Shown here: positions 1 to 6,754 of the stretch, one piece after another | Layout: each line of letters opens with the position of its first letter | How positions within the stretch are numbered: position 1 is the stretch's first letter | Assembly (NCBI RefSeq): GCF_000308875.1 | Contig: NZ_BAGL01000011.1 | Span: 1 to 45,050, forward strand | Source of the DNA: Nocardia transvalensis NBRC 15921 | GTDB lineage: Bacteria; Actinomycetota; Actinomycetes; Mycobacteriales; Mycobacteriaceae | Direction: 5' to 3' | DNA length: 45,050 bases | The notes under the pieces: model-generated | What the model saw: only the letters and a program-made list of their open reading frames with translations | Databases searched by the model: none | What the model was told of the DNA's origin: nothing | Made by a program: the position numbers and the translations under genes

Positions 1-1469
1 TCCCGGCGAGGAGACGCCGGAGCGTCCCGCGGCGAACCTGCCGCAGCGCGAATCCGGTGCGACCGGCCTGCCCCAGCGCGAGCCCGGTTCCGGTCTGCCC
101 CAGCGGGATCCGGCCGGAAACGGCCTGCCGCAGCGGGAGTCCGGGGCCAACGGCCTGCTCGATTCGGGTCGCGGCCTCCCGACCCGGCGCCCCGGCAGCA
201 CCGGCATCCCACAGCGGGAGCCCGGCGCCGGTCTGTCCCGCGGCGGCGGTCTGCCGCAGCGTGATTCGGGAACCGACCTGCCGCCCCGCGAGCCGGGCGG
301 CGGCCTGCCGCAGCGCGGCGCGGGCGGTGGCCTGCCCCAGCGTGAGCCCGGCTCCGGCCTGCCGTCCCGCGACTCGGGCTCCGGCCTGCCGTCGCGTGAG
401 CCTGGCTCCGGTCTGCCGTCCCGTGACTCGGGCTTCCGGCCTGCCGTCGCGTGAGCCGGGTTCCGGCTTGCCGTCGCGTGAGCCCGGGAACGGGCTGCCG
501 TCGCGGGAGTCCGGCGCGAGCGGGTTGCCGCAGCGCGGGGGACTGCCGCAGCGTGAGCCGGGGAACGGGCTGCCGAAGCGCGAGCCCGCCGGTGGGCTGA
601 CCCAGCCGGAGCCGGACAACCTGACGCGTGAGTCGAGTGGCGGCCTGCCGACCCGGGATTCGGGACTCGGCCTGCCGCAGCGCGAGTCGACCGGCGGCCT
701 GCCCGCCCGTGATTCGAGTGGTGGTCTGCCGCAGCGGGATTCCGGTCTCGGACTGCCGCAGCGGGAATCGGGCGGCGGCCTGCCGCGGCGCGAGCCCGGC
801 TCCGGCCTGCCGCAGCGCGGGGCGGGAAGCGGTCTGCCGCAACGGGAGTCCGCGAGCGGGCTGACCCAGCCGGAGGCGGATAAGGACCTGCCGCAGCGGT
901 CCTCGGGATCCATCGGCCTGCCGCAGCGCAAGCCGGGAGCCGATCTGCCGCCGCGGCCGTCACCGACGCCGGGGCTGAGCCTGCCGAGGCCGGAGGATTC
1001 GGCCGGGGACGACTCGGCCGACGGTCGCGAGCAGGGACGGCACAGCTTCAAGTCCAACCCGCAGAAGACCGCGTCGTTCTTCCAGACCCGGTTGCAGCCG
1101 ACGGAAGACGAGACCAGTTCGGTGATGGGCGGTACGCCGATCTTCGCCGAGATGATGTCGGCCTGGCTGTCGGATCCGAATGCCGACCGGTCCCAGGCGG
1201 CCGCCTCCTTCGAATCACCCGGTGACGAAGGCTGGCAGGCCGCTCGCCGGGCCGTGGAGGCGCAACCCGAAAAACGGACCTCGGCAGGATTGCCACAGCG
1301 CGATCCGGGTAATCGGCTTGTTCCCGGTGGTGTCATCGGAAAGGCCGACCCCACACCCCCGCGTGACGCAGAGTCCATCAGGTCAAGCCTGAGTCGCCAC
1401 CAGCAGGGCGTTCGGGATGGCCGCGCAATGAGAGCAATGAACCTAACCGGAGATAAAGGAGACCGATGA
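1..1469 (+). CDS. Conservon sensor histidine kinase, C-terminal repeat tail (5' end outside window; frameshifted)
   Basis: Only the low-complexity C-terminal tail lies in the window. From base 2 the frame reads [20 protein letters not shown] and then about thirty copies of a [13 protein letters not shown] nonapeptide. The sensor and kinase domains must lie to the left. The assignment rests on what follows without a gap: Roadblock, DUF742 and GTPase genes, the fixed order of actinobacterial conservons, whose first gene is a membrane sensor kinase (often with a nitrate/nitrite-sensing domain) carrying such a tail. At 431-439 one repeat reads ggcttccgg where its neighbours read ggctccgg. The extra base sends the upstream frame into TGA at 452-454, while the repeat continues in the next frame to the stop at 1467-1469. 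After the repeats comes a unique segment (about 1030-1460) with [12 protein letters not shown], typical of these tails. Either a true frameshift that removes about 340 residues of tail, or a sequencing error. Confidence 0.72.
   Translation, partial: PARRRRSVPRRTCRSANPVRPACPSASPVPVCPSGIRPETACRSGSPGPTACSIRVAASRPGAPAAPASHSGSPAPVCPAAAVCRSVIREPTCRPASRAAACRSAARAVACPSVSPAPACRPATRAPACRRVSLAPVCRPVTRASGLPSREPGSGLPSREPGNGLPSRESGASGLPQRGGLPQREPGNGLPKREPAGGLTQPEPDNLTRESSGGLPTRDSGLGLPQRESTGGLPARDSSGGLPQRDSGLGLPQRESGGGLPRREPGSGLPQRGAGSGLPQRESASGLTQPEADKDLPQRSSGSIGLPQRKPGADLPPRPSPTPGLSLPRPEDSAGDDSADGREQGRHSFKSNPQKTASFFQTRLQPTEDETSSVMGGTPIFAEMMSAWLSDPNADRSQAAASFESPGDEGWQAARRAVEAQPEKRTSAGLPQRDPGNRLVPGGVIGKADPTPPRDAESIRSSLSRHQQGVRDGRAMRAMNLTGDKGDR
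35..960 (+). repeat. 27-bp coding tandem repeat (GLPxRxxGx nonapeptide)
   Basis: Roughly thirty imperfect copies of a nine-codon unit, Gly-Leu-Pro-(Gln/Ser/Thr/Pro)-Arg-(Glu/Asp)-x-Gly-x, run almost without interruption through the kinase tail. The unit stays in phase except at the one-base shift near 433. The array is Pro-, Gly- and charge-rich, so the encoded tail should be disordered. Some units are shortened or altered ([15 protein letters not shown]), which shows diversification of the array. Confidence 0.85.
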
Positions 1470-1879
1470 ACCCCGATCTAGGTGGTACGAACCGTCAGCT
1501 GGATTGGCTGGTTTCGAACTTCGCCAACGAGGTTCCGGGCGTCGCTCATGCCGTGCTGGTTTCGGCCGATGGTCTGTTGATGGCCGCGAGCGCACAGCTG
1601 CCCGTCGACCGTGCCGAACAGCTGTCCGCTGTGACCGCGGGGCTCGCCAGCCTCTCGGTCGGTGTGTCGAACCTGTTCGAAGGCGGCACCGTCCTGCAGT
1701 CCGTGGTCGAGATGGAGCACGGCTATCTGCTACTCATGGCGGTCGGCGACGGCTCCTACCTGGCGGTACTGACAAATACGTCCTGCGATATCGGACAAGT
1801 GGGATACGAGATGCCTTTGCTGGTCGAGCGCGTGGGCCAGACAGTTCAGGCCACACCTCGCGTCACGATGGGTTCCTGA
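1466..1879 (+). CDS. Roadblock/LC7 domain protein of conservon
   Basis: A 137-residue protein of the Roadblock/LC7 family. In conservons these small proteins form dimers that associate with the adjacent Ras-like GTPase and probably regulate it at the membrane beside the sensor kinase. The sequence shows the family hallmarks: [20 protein letters not shown] followed by [14 protein letters not shown], and a C-terminal [18 protein letters not shown] strand. The ATG at 1466 overlaps the kinase TGA (ATGA) and has AAGGAG at about 1456-1461, so the start is well supported and coupled to the upstream gene. The length is normal for the family. Family assignment is certain; the partner roles are inferred from other conservons. 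Confidence 0.95.
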   Translation: MNPDLGGTNRQLDWLVSNFANEVPGVAHAVLVSADGLLMAASAQLPVDRAEQLSAVTAGLASLSVGVSNLFEGGTVLQSVVEMEHGYLLLMAVGDGSYLAVLTNTSCDIGQVGYEMPLLVERVGQTVQATPRVTMGS

Positions 1880-1886
1880 TGGTGGG

Positions 1887-2261
1887 ATGGACATAGACAA
1901 CCAGCGCATGGGGAGCGCCGAGCCGAGCCTCGTTCGCCCATACTCGTTGACCGCCGGCCGTACGCGGCCGACGGTCGAGTTGGCGTTGGAGGCACTCGTC
2001 GCATCGCATCCGGTCGCCCTAGAGCGGCAGTTCGAGCTCACCAACATCGAGACGTCAATCGTGGAGTTGTGCAGAGAATCGCCGTCTGTCGCAGAACTGG
2101 CCGCCCGGCTGGGTATTCCGATCGGGGTGGCTCGAGTGCTTGTCGCCGACCTGATCGAGGCCGGCCATGTGCGAGTTTCGGCGACTTTGAAAGACGATTC
2201 GAGCGACGACGAACGTCGCGAGCTGATCGAAAGGGTTCTCAGTGGACTCCGGCGTATTTGA
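1887..2261 (+). CDS. DUF742 family protein of conservon
   Basis: A 124-residue DUF742 protein, third member of the conservon. The motif LVRPYSLTAGRTRP near the N-terminus is the family signature. The middle and C-terminal parts (SVAELAARLGIPIGVARVLV, then LIEAGHVRV) look like a winged-helix fold, although DNA binding has not been generally shown. It starts 7 bp after the Roadblock stop, and its last 20 bp overlap the start of the GTPase, so the three genes are almost certainly co-translated. The biochemical role is unknown; it is thought to belong to the membrane-associated complex of kinase, Roadblock protein and GTPase. Confidence 0.93.
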   Translation: MDIDNQRMGSAEPSLVRPYSLTAGRTRPTVELALEALVASHPVALERQFELTNIETSIVELCRESPSVAELAARLGIPIGVARVLVADLIEAGHVRVSATLKDDSSDDERRELIERVLSGLRRI

Positions 2262-2844
2262 TTCGACGGCCCAGGTCGATACGCGTACAAGTAAGCCCAC
2301 CTCGGCAAAGATCGTGGTAGCCGGTGGATTCGGCGTGGGCAAGACAACCTTGGTCGGTGCGGTTTCGGAGATCGTTCCGTTGCGCACCGAGGCATTGGTG
2401 ACCAATGCCAGCGTCGGTGTCGACAGCCTGGCCGCCGTGCCGACGAAGGCCACCACCACGGTGGCCATGGACTTCGGCAGGATCAGCCTCGCCGACGACC
2501 TGGTGCTGTACCTGTTCGGTACACCCGGCCAGTACCGCTTCTGGTTCATGTGGGACGACCTGATCCGCGGCGCCATCGGCGCCGTGGTGCTGGTCGACAC
2601 CCGCAGGCTGGAGGACAGCTTCGCCGCGGTGGACTACTTCGAGGCGCGTAGCCTGCCGTTCCTCGTGGCCATCAACGAGTTCGACGATGCGCCGAAGTAC
2701 CCGCTCGAGGACATCCGCCAGGCGCTGGCGGTGCCCGCGGACGTGCCGATCATGTCGATCGACGCCCGCAGACGCGAGCCGGTCAAGCAGGCGCTGGTCT
2801 CGGTGACCGAGTACGCGCTACGCAAGGTCGTTCAAGGGTACTGA
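2242..2844 (+). CDS. Conservon Ras-like GTP/ATP-binding protein
   Basis: A 200-residue small G-protein-like NTPase, fourth member of the conservon. The P-loop is GGFGVGKTT at about residues 28-36, the switch/Walker B equivalent is YLFGTPGQYRFWFMWDDL (the DxxG position is replaced by TPGQ, as is usual here), and AINEFDD stands at the NKxD guanine-specificity position, so the base preference is uncertain. The GTG start at 2242 overlaps DUF742 by 20 bp. The gene ends the operon: a 38-bp gap leads to the hairpin repeat at 2882. In Streptomyces conservons the homologue binds guanine nucleotide and works with the Roadblock protein; some operons add a P450, which is absent here. Confidence 0.94.
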   Translation: MDSGVFDSTAQVDTRTSKPTSAKIVVAGGFGVGKTTLVGAVSEIVPLRTEALVTNASVGVDSLAAVPTKATTTVAMDFGRISLADDLVLYLFGTPGQYRFWFMWDDLIRGAIGAVVLVDTRRLEDSFAAVDYFEARSLPFLVAINEFDDAPKYPLEDIRQALAVPADVPIMSIDARRREPVKQALVSVTEYALRKVVQGY

Positions 2845-2881
2845 GGAGGCGCCACCGCAGCGGGTTCCGGCGCTGCGGTGG

Positions 2882-2904
2882 TCCCGGCCGAAAGCGTGCC
2901 GGGA
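2882..2904 (+). repeat. Hairpin repeat, single half-copy (locus A)
   Basis: Inverted repeat TCCCGGC / GCCGGGA around the loop CGAAAGCGT, 37 bp downstream of the conservon GTPase stop. Its core differs by one loop base from the half-copy at 3968 and matches one arm of the double hairpins at 11720 and 42945. It could act as a 3'-end stabiliser or weak terminator, but there is no T tract. A degenerate tandem array starts from its right arm. Confidence 0.6.
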
Positions 2905-3050
2905 TCCGAAGTCGGCGCGTGCCGGGTGAAGTCGGCGTATGCCGGGATCCGAAGTCGGCGCATGCCGGGGTCCGAGGCGCAGCGCGCCGGGATGCCGAGG
3001 CGGTGCATGCCGGGTGGAGACGCCGGGATGTCGAGGCGGCTTCCGCCCAT
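2893..3050 (+). repeat. Degenerate 20-23 bp tandem array following hairpin repeat A
   Basis: About seven imperfect copies of a unit with core GCCGGGATCCGAAGTCGGCG, varying in length and sequence (units containing GTGCCGGG, ATGCCGGG, CGCCGGGATG). The first unit begins inside the right arm of the hairpin, which suggests that the array grew from the hairpin end by slippage. It runs into the truncated DoxX-like remnant. No convincing protein is encoded by the array itself. Confidence 0.6.
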
Positions 3051-3082
3051 CGTTCAGTTTTCGCTGCGCGCACAACGAGCGG

Positions 3083-3277
3083 GGCGTCGTGGGACTGCTG
3101 CTCGGCCTGCTCGGGATGCGCCCGATCGGGATCGCCGCCGCGATCGGTCTGGTGCTGTTCTTCGCCGGAGCCTTGGCGGCGCACGTGCGGGCGCGGGTCT
3201 TCTACAACATCGCCTTTCCCGGAGCGTATTTCGCGCTCGCGGCCGGTGCTCTCGTCCTCGGCCTCGCCACGGCGTGA
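3083..3277 (+). pseudogene. Truncated DoxX-like membrane protein remnant
   Basis: The last ~64 codons read as two to three hydrophobic helices: GVVGLLLGLLGMRPIGIAAA, then IGLVLFFAGALAAHVRAR and NIAFPGAYFALAAGALVLGL. This matches the C-terminal half of small four-helix DoxX-like proteins of Actinobacteria (usual length about 110-130 residues). The N-terminal half is missing: upstream in the same frame there is only the Cys/Gly/Arg-rich translation of the tandem array. I see no ribosome binding site at 3083. A fusion protein starting in the array (ATG at 2939) is formally possible but unlikely. I read it as a gene whose 5' half was lost or replaced when the repeat array formed. Confidence 0.55.
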
Positions 3278-3322
3278 CCCGGTAGGGTGAGCGAAAAAGG
3301 TTGCGGCAGAGGGAGAAGTACG

Positions 3323-3967
3323 GTGCGCCACGGCAACGGCCTGGACATTCCGGAGGACCTCGGTGAGTTCTGCTCGCCGCGCCGGATGGCGGTGATCGTC
3401 TACGACATGCAGGTGGGCGTGCTGTCGCAACTCGACGACCGCGACGAGATCGTCGCGCGGGTCGAACGCGTGGTGGGGGCCGCGCGCCGGGGCGGGTACC
3501 CGATCATCTTCCTGCGGCACCTGTTCCTGCCCAAGCGCCTGAGCGGGCGGTACGCCATGCGGATGGCGATGTCGTGGCAGGGAGTCGACTCGTTCGACGA
3601 GGTGACGCCGATCCTCCAGCGCGGGACGCCCGGATTCGAACTGGTGCCGCAACTCCAACCGGGGCCCGACGAGATCGTCTTCGACAAGACCTCGATGTCG
3701 GCCTTCGAGGGCACGCCGCTCGCCGCGGTCCTGCGCGACCTCGGCATCGTGTCCTACGCGATCGCGGGCGTCGCCCTGGAGATCGGCATCGCGCCGACCG
3801 TCACCCACTCCACCGACCTCGGCTTCGTCCCCGTGGTGATCCGGGACGCCTGCGGCGGCAAGGACAAGGAGGCGATGGATCGGGCCTTGGAGGACTTCGC
3901 ATTCCAGGGGAATGCGGTCGTCACGGATAGTGATGCGATTGTGCCGCTGCTGGAGAAGGGCGAGTAG
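3323..3967 (+). CDS. Isochorismatase-fold cysteine-hydrolase family protein lacking the catalytic Cys
   Basis: A 214-residue isochorismatase-like hydrolase. The fold is clear: MAVIVYDMQVGVL carries the conserved Asp, and DEIVFDKTSMSAFEGTPL carries the conserved Lys. The third strand AIAGVALEIGIAPTV has Gly or Ile where active cysteine hydrolases have Cys (GVxTDxCV). The Asp-Lys-Cys triad is therefore incomplete, and the protein either uses other chemistry, as isochorismatases proper do, or has a non-enzymatic role. I chose GTG 3323 because gagggagaag lies a few bases upstream; an in-frame GTG at 3287 would add 12 residues. The gene stands alone, and a hairpin repeat begins one base after its stop. 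Confidence 0.85.
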   Translation: MRHGNGLDIPEDLGEFCSPRRMAVIVYDMQVGVLSQLDDRDEIVARVERVVGAARRGGYPIIFLRHLFLPKRLSGRYAMRMAMSWQGVDSFDEVTPILQRGTPGFELVPQLQPGPDEIVFDKTSMSAFEGTPLAAVLRDLGIVSYAIAGVALEIGIAPTVTHSTDLGFVPVVIRDACGGKDKEAMDRALEDFAFQGNAVVTDSDAIVPLLEKGE

Positions 3968-3993
3968 TTCCCGGCCAAAAGCGTGCCGGGAAA
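3968..3993 (+). repeat. Hairpin repeat, single half-copy (locus B)
   Basis: Inverted repeat TTCCCGGC / GCCGGGAA (8 bp) around the loop CAAAAGCGT. It begins immediately after the stop codon of the isochorismatase-fold gene, between that gene and the convergent ligD. Compared with the arms at 11720-11785 (TTCCGGC / GCCGGAA), the extra C on the left is matched by an extra G on the right, so pairing is kept. Its position suggests an RNA 3'-end structure. Confidence 0.65.
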
Positions 3994-4000
3994 TGCGTGG

Positions 4001-4101
4001 GGTGCGGTGGGTGCGTCGGATGCGGTAGGTGCGGTGGGTGCGTGGGATGCGGTAGGTGCGGTGGGTGCGTGGGATGCGGTAGGTGTGGCGGGGGTGGGTG
4101 G
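4001..4101 (+). repeat. 27-bp tandem array following hairpin repeat B
   Basis: Three nearly identical 27-bp units (4001-4027, 4028-4054, 4055-4081; the first differs from the others by one base), each starting GGTGCGGTGGGTGCGT, then a diverged fourth. They lie between the convergent ends of the isochorismatase-fold gene and ligD. Near-identity suggests recent expansion, so copy number may vary between strains. Confidence 0.85.
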
Positions 4102-4109
4102 GCGCTGGT

Positions 4110-6368
4110 TCAGTCGGTGGCGGGGATCCAGGCCGGGTGCCACATGCGGCCGGCTTCGGTCCAGTTCATGTAGCGGACGGTGCCGGTGACCTTGGGGGTG
4201 GCCCAGACGGCGTCCTTGCGTTCCTCGGGCGTGAGTTCGTTGTCGAACGGGCTGGTCTTGCGTTCGAGGCGGTGTAATCGGGTGGTGAGTTCGGCCATCT
4301 CCTGTTCGCTGAAGCCCGTGCCGACCCGGCCGACGTAGAACAGCCGGCCCTCGTGGTGGACACCGACGAGCAGTGAGGCGAACTGCCGTGCGTCGCTGCG
4401 CCGCCAGCCGCCGATCACCACCTGCTGGGTGCGCCAGTTGCGGGTCTTGACCCAGGACTGGCCGCGTCGGCCCGGGAGGTACACGGAATCCTTGCGCTTG
4501 GCGAGGACGCCCTCGAGGCCGTGGTCCTGGCTGTAGCGCAGGGCCTGCGCGCCCGGACCGTCCAGCTGCGGCGGCACCACCAGCGACGGTGCCCGCCCGG
4601 CCAGCGCCTCCAGCACCCGCCGCCGATCCGAGTAGCGCTTGCGCAGCAGCGACGTCCCGTCCAGGTACAGCACGTCGAAGGCCACGAAGACCGCGCGGGC
4701 CGCATCGGCTTGGAGCAGGCCGAGATTGGCGACGCCATGATCGTCGAACACCACCGCCTCGCCGTCCAGGACCACGCGGTGCCCCGCGAGTTCACGGCCC
4801 AGCGCCGCCAGGCGCGGATAGCGCCCGGTGACGGTGTTACCGGCGCGGCTGCGCAGGGTGACCGTGCCGTCCTCGATCTCGGCGATGAGGCGGAAGCCGT
4901 CCCACTTCGTCTCGAAGGCCCACTCCTCGGTGGTGAGCGTGGAGACGTCGCCCGCGGTGGCGAGCATGGGGGTCAGGCCGTGCGGGAACTGCGCGGGCTG
5001 CTTCGGGGCGCCGTTCGGGATCGGTTGTTCCGCCTCGGGTTCCGGCTTCATCAGGTGCATCAGCCACTGGTTGCCGTTGGTCTGGATCAAGGCATAGCGC
5101 CCGTCGATCCGGGAGCCGTGCAGGCGCACGATGACCTCGTCCTCGCGCCACTTCTCGGTCTCGTAGGTGCCCGAATCCCAGATGGTCATCTCGCCGCCGC
5201 CGTACTCACCCTTGGGGATGCTGCCGTGAAACTGGAGGTATTCCAGCGGGTGGTCCTCGGTGTGGACGGCCAGGCGATTCTCCCGCGTCGAGGTGGGCGG
5301 GCCCTTCGGCACCGCCCACGACACCAGCACCCCGCCCCGCTCCAGCCGCAGGTCCCAGTGCAGGCGGCGGGCGTGGTGCTCCTGGATGACGAAGCGGTCG
5401 CCCGGGCCCTCGGCCGGGATCTCGTCCGGCACCGGCTCAGGGGTGCGGGCCGGATCGCGCATCGAGCGGTAGGTGGCCAGGGCGTCGGGGGATTGGTCGG
5501 CGAGCGGGGGATCGAGACCGGACAGCACGTCGCCATGGTCGCGCCAGCGGGCCAGGACCTCGTCGAAGGTCAAGTGCCGCAGGCGTTTCCGGTCCTCGAT
5601 CTCGGCCCAGGTGCGTGGCGCCGCGACGGTGGGGTGGGTGCGGCCGCGCAGCGAATAGGGCGCGATGGTGGTCTTGGACGGGTTGTTCTGGCTCCAGTCG
5701 AGGAAGATCTTGCCCGGCCGCGCGGCCTTGGACATGGTGGCGGTGACCAGCTCCGGATGGAGTTTCTCCAGGCCCGTGGCCACCTGTTTGGCCACCGTCG
5801 ACGCGCCGCCCGCGGTGAGTTCGCGGTCCAGCGGGACGTAGACGTGCAGGCCCTTGCTGCCGCTGGTCACCGGGTAGGCGTCGAGCCCGGCATCGCGGAC
5901 CGTATCGCGGATCCACAGCGCGACCTGGGCGCACTGCGAGAGCTCTACGCCCGGCCCCGGGTCGAGGTCGAATACCAGCCGGGTGACGGGGCCGCGCTCG
6001 CCGGAGACGAAACGCCATTGCGGCACATGGATTTCCAGCGAGGCCTGCTGCCCGATCCACGCCAACCCGGCCACCGAGTCGATGACGGGGTAGGTGACCC
6101 GGCGGTCGGAATGGTCGACGGTCTGGCGGCGGATCCACTTCGGCGCGTGCGTGGCCAGGTTCTTCTCGAAGAAGGAGGGCTCGTCGACCCCGTTGGGCCA
6201 GCGCTTGCGGGTGACCGGGCGGTCGGCGATGTGCGGCAGCAGCGCCGGGGCGATGGCGGTGAAATAGTCGATGACCTCGCCCTTGGTGGTGCCGGTGGCG
6301 GGATACAGCACCTTGTCGAGGTTGCTGAGCTCAACCTCGACATTCCCGAACCGGCGGCGGGACACCAT
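4110..6368 (-). CDS. ligD: LigD: polymerase, 3'-phosphoesterase and ATP-dependent DNA ligase (NHEJ)
   Basis: A 752-residue three-domain non-homologous end-joining enzyme in the mycobacterial order. The N-terminal primase-like polymerase (about 1-290) starts VELSNLDKVLYPATGTTKGE and has the metal-binding pair in VFDLDPGPG. The central 3'-phosphoesterase (about 325-440) contains FVIQEHHARRLHWDLRLERG. The C-terminal ligase (about 470-752) has the adenylated lysine in ETKWDGFRL, then VLDGEAVVFDD and EGVLAKRKDSVYLPGRRG. It normally works with Ku at double-strand breaks; no ku gene is present in this window. The ATG at 6368 gives an N-terminus like known LigD proteins. The gene converges on the tandem array at 4001 and follows a terminator-like hairpin at 6417. 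Confidence 0.97.
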   Translation of the reverse strand: MVSRRRFGNVEVELSNLDKVLYPATGTTKGEVIDYFTAIAPALLPHIADRPVTRKRWPNGVDEPSFFEKNLATHAPKWIRRQTVDHSDRRVTYPVIDSVAGLAWIGQQASLEIHVPQWRFVSGERGPVTRLVFDLDPGPGVELSQCAQVALWIRDTVRDAGLDAYPVTSGSKGLHVYVPLDRELTAGGASTVAKQVATGLEKLHPELVTATMSKAARPGKIFLDWSQNNPSKTTIAPYSLRGRTHPTVAAPRTWAEIEDRKRLRHLTFDEVLARWRDHGDVLSGLDPPLADQSPDALATYRSMRDPARTPEPVPDEIPAEGPGDRFVIQEHHARRLHWDLRLERGGVLVSWAVPKGPPTSTRENRLAVHTEDHPLEYLQFHGSIPKGEYGGGEMTIWDSGTYETEKWREDEVIVRLHGSRIDGRYALIQTNGNQWLMHLMKPEPEAEQPIPNGAPKQPAQFPHGLTPMLATAGDVSTLTTEEWAFETKWDGFRLIAEIEDGTVTLRSRAGNTVTGRYPRLAALGRELAGHRVVLDGEAVVFDDHGVANLGLLQADAARAVFVAFDVLYLDGTSLLRKRYSDRRRVLEALAGRAPSLVVPPQLDGPGAQALRYSQDHGLEGVLAKRKDSVYLPGRRGQSWVKTRNWRTQQVVIGGWRRSDARQFASLLVGVHHEGRLFYVGRVGTGFSEQEMAELTTRLHRLERKTSPFDNELTPEERKDAVWATPKVTGTVRYMNWTEAGRMWHPAWIPATD

Positions 6369-6416
6369 ATCCGAAGTTTAGAGGGCGGCACCGACAACCC
6401 GTGGCCACGCGAACGA

Positions 6417-6463
6417 CGACGGGCCGCTGACGTCCCGGAATCGAGACGACGAGCGGCCCGTCG
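6417..6463 (-). terminator. Putative terminator after the Rv0909-like gene
   Basis: A 12-bp perfect inverted repeat, 6417-6428 against 6452-6463 (CGACGGGCCGCT / AGCGGCCCGTCG), with a 23-nt loop. It starts 13 bp downstream of the stop of the 6476-6739 gene and upstream of ligD. The tail on the minus strand is only weakly T-rich, so termination efficiency is uncertain. Confidence 0.5.
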
Positions 6464-6475
6464 GCAGTCGTGCGG

Positions 6476-6739
6476 TCAGGGCTTGGGCGTGTCCGGATCG
6501 GCCGGCGGCTCGGGAGCCGGAGGCGTCTGCTCCGGGGCGGCTCCCGGCTGGTCCTTGTCGGGGATGGCGTTCTTCAGCGCGTCGGTGCCCTTCCCGATCT
6601 TGTCGCTGTATTTGCCGCCGGTCTTCTCGTCGATGAAGCCGCCGGCCTTGTCCACCGCGTCGTGTATCTTCTCGGCGTTCTCGGAGGCCGCGTCCCTGCC
6701 CTTACCGACCAATCCCTTGAGGGTGTCAATCAGACTCAC
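6476..6739 (-). CDS. Rv0909-family antitoxin-like small protein
   Basis: An 87-residue protein starting MSLIDTLKGLVGKGRD, then AEKIHDAVDKAGGFIDEKTG and KYSDKIGKGTDALKNAIPD. This is the amphipathic-helix pattern of the mycobacterial Rv0909 antitoxin family (about 59 residues); the Pro/Glu-rich tail PPAPEPPADPDTPKP makes this one longer. In M. tuberculosis Rv0909 is paired with the Rv0910 toxin (SRPBCC fold). No such partner is visible here: the neighbours are ligD and the Rv0906-like hydrolase. A stand-alone role is therefore possible, and related paralogues are common in actinomycetes. The GTG start is preceded by AGGAGTG. Confidence 0.75.
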   Translation of the reverse strand: MSLIDTLKGLVGKGRDAASENAEKIHDAVDKAGGFIDEKTGGKYSDKIGKGTDALKNAIPDKDQPGAAPEQTPPAPEPPADPDTPKP

Positions 6740-6754
6740 GGTCGCACTCCTAAC

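Noticed and set aside
35..960. Regularly spaced repeats that might look like a CRISPR array
   Set aside because: The units are contiguous, have no unique spacers and are in phase with a protein-coding frame giving GLPxRE nonapeptides; no cas genes are present.
2939..3277. A 112-residue protein beginning inside the tandem array
   Set aside because: The first ~48 residues are translated repeat (Cys/Gly/Arg-rich) and only the end resembles a family (DoxX-like). No ribosome binding site; treated as a pseudogene fragment.
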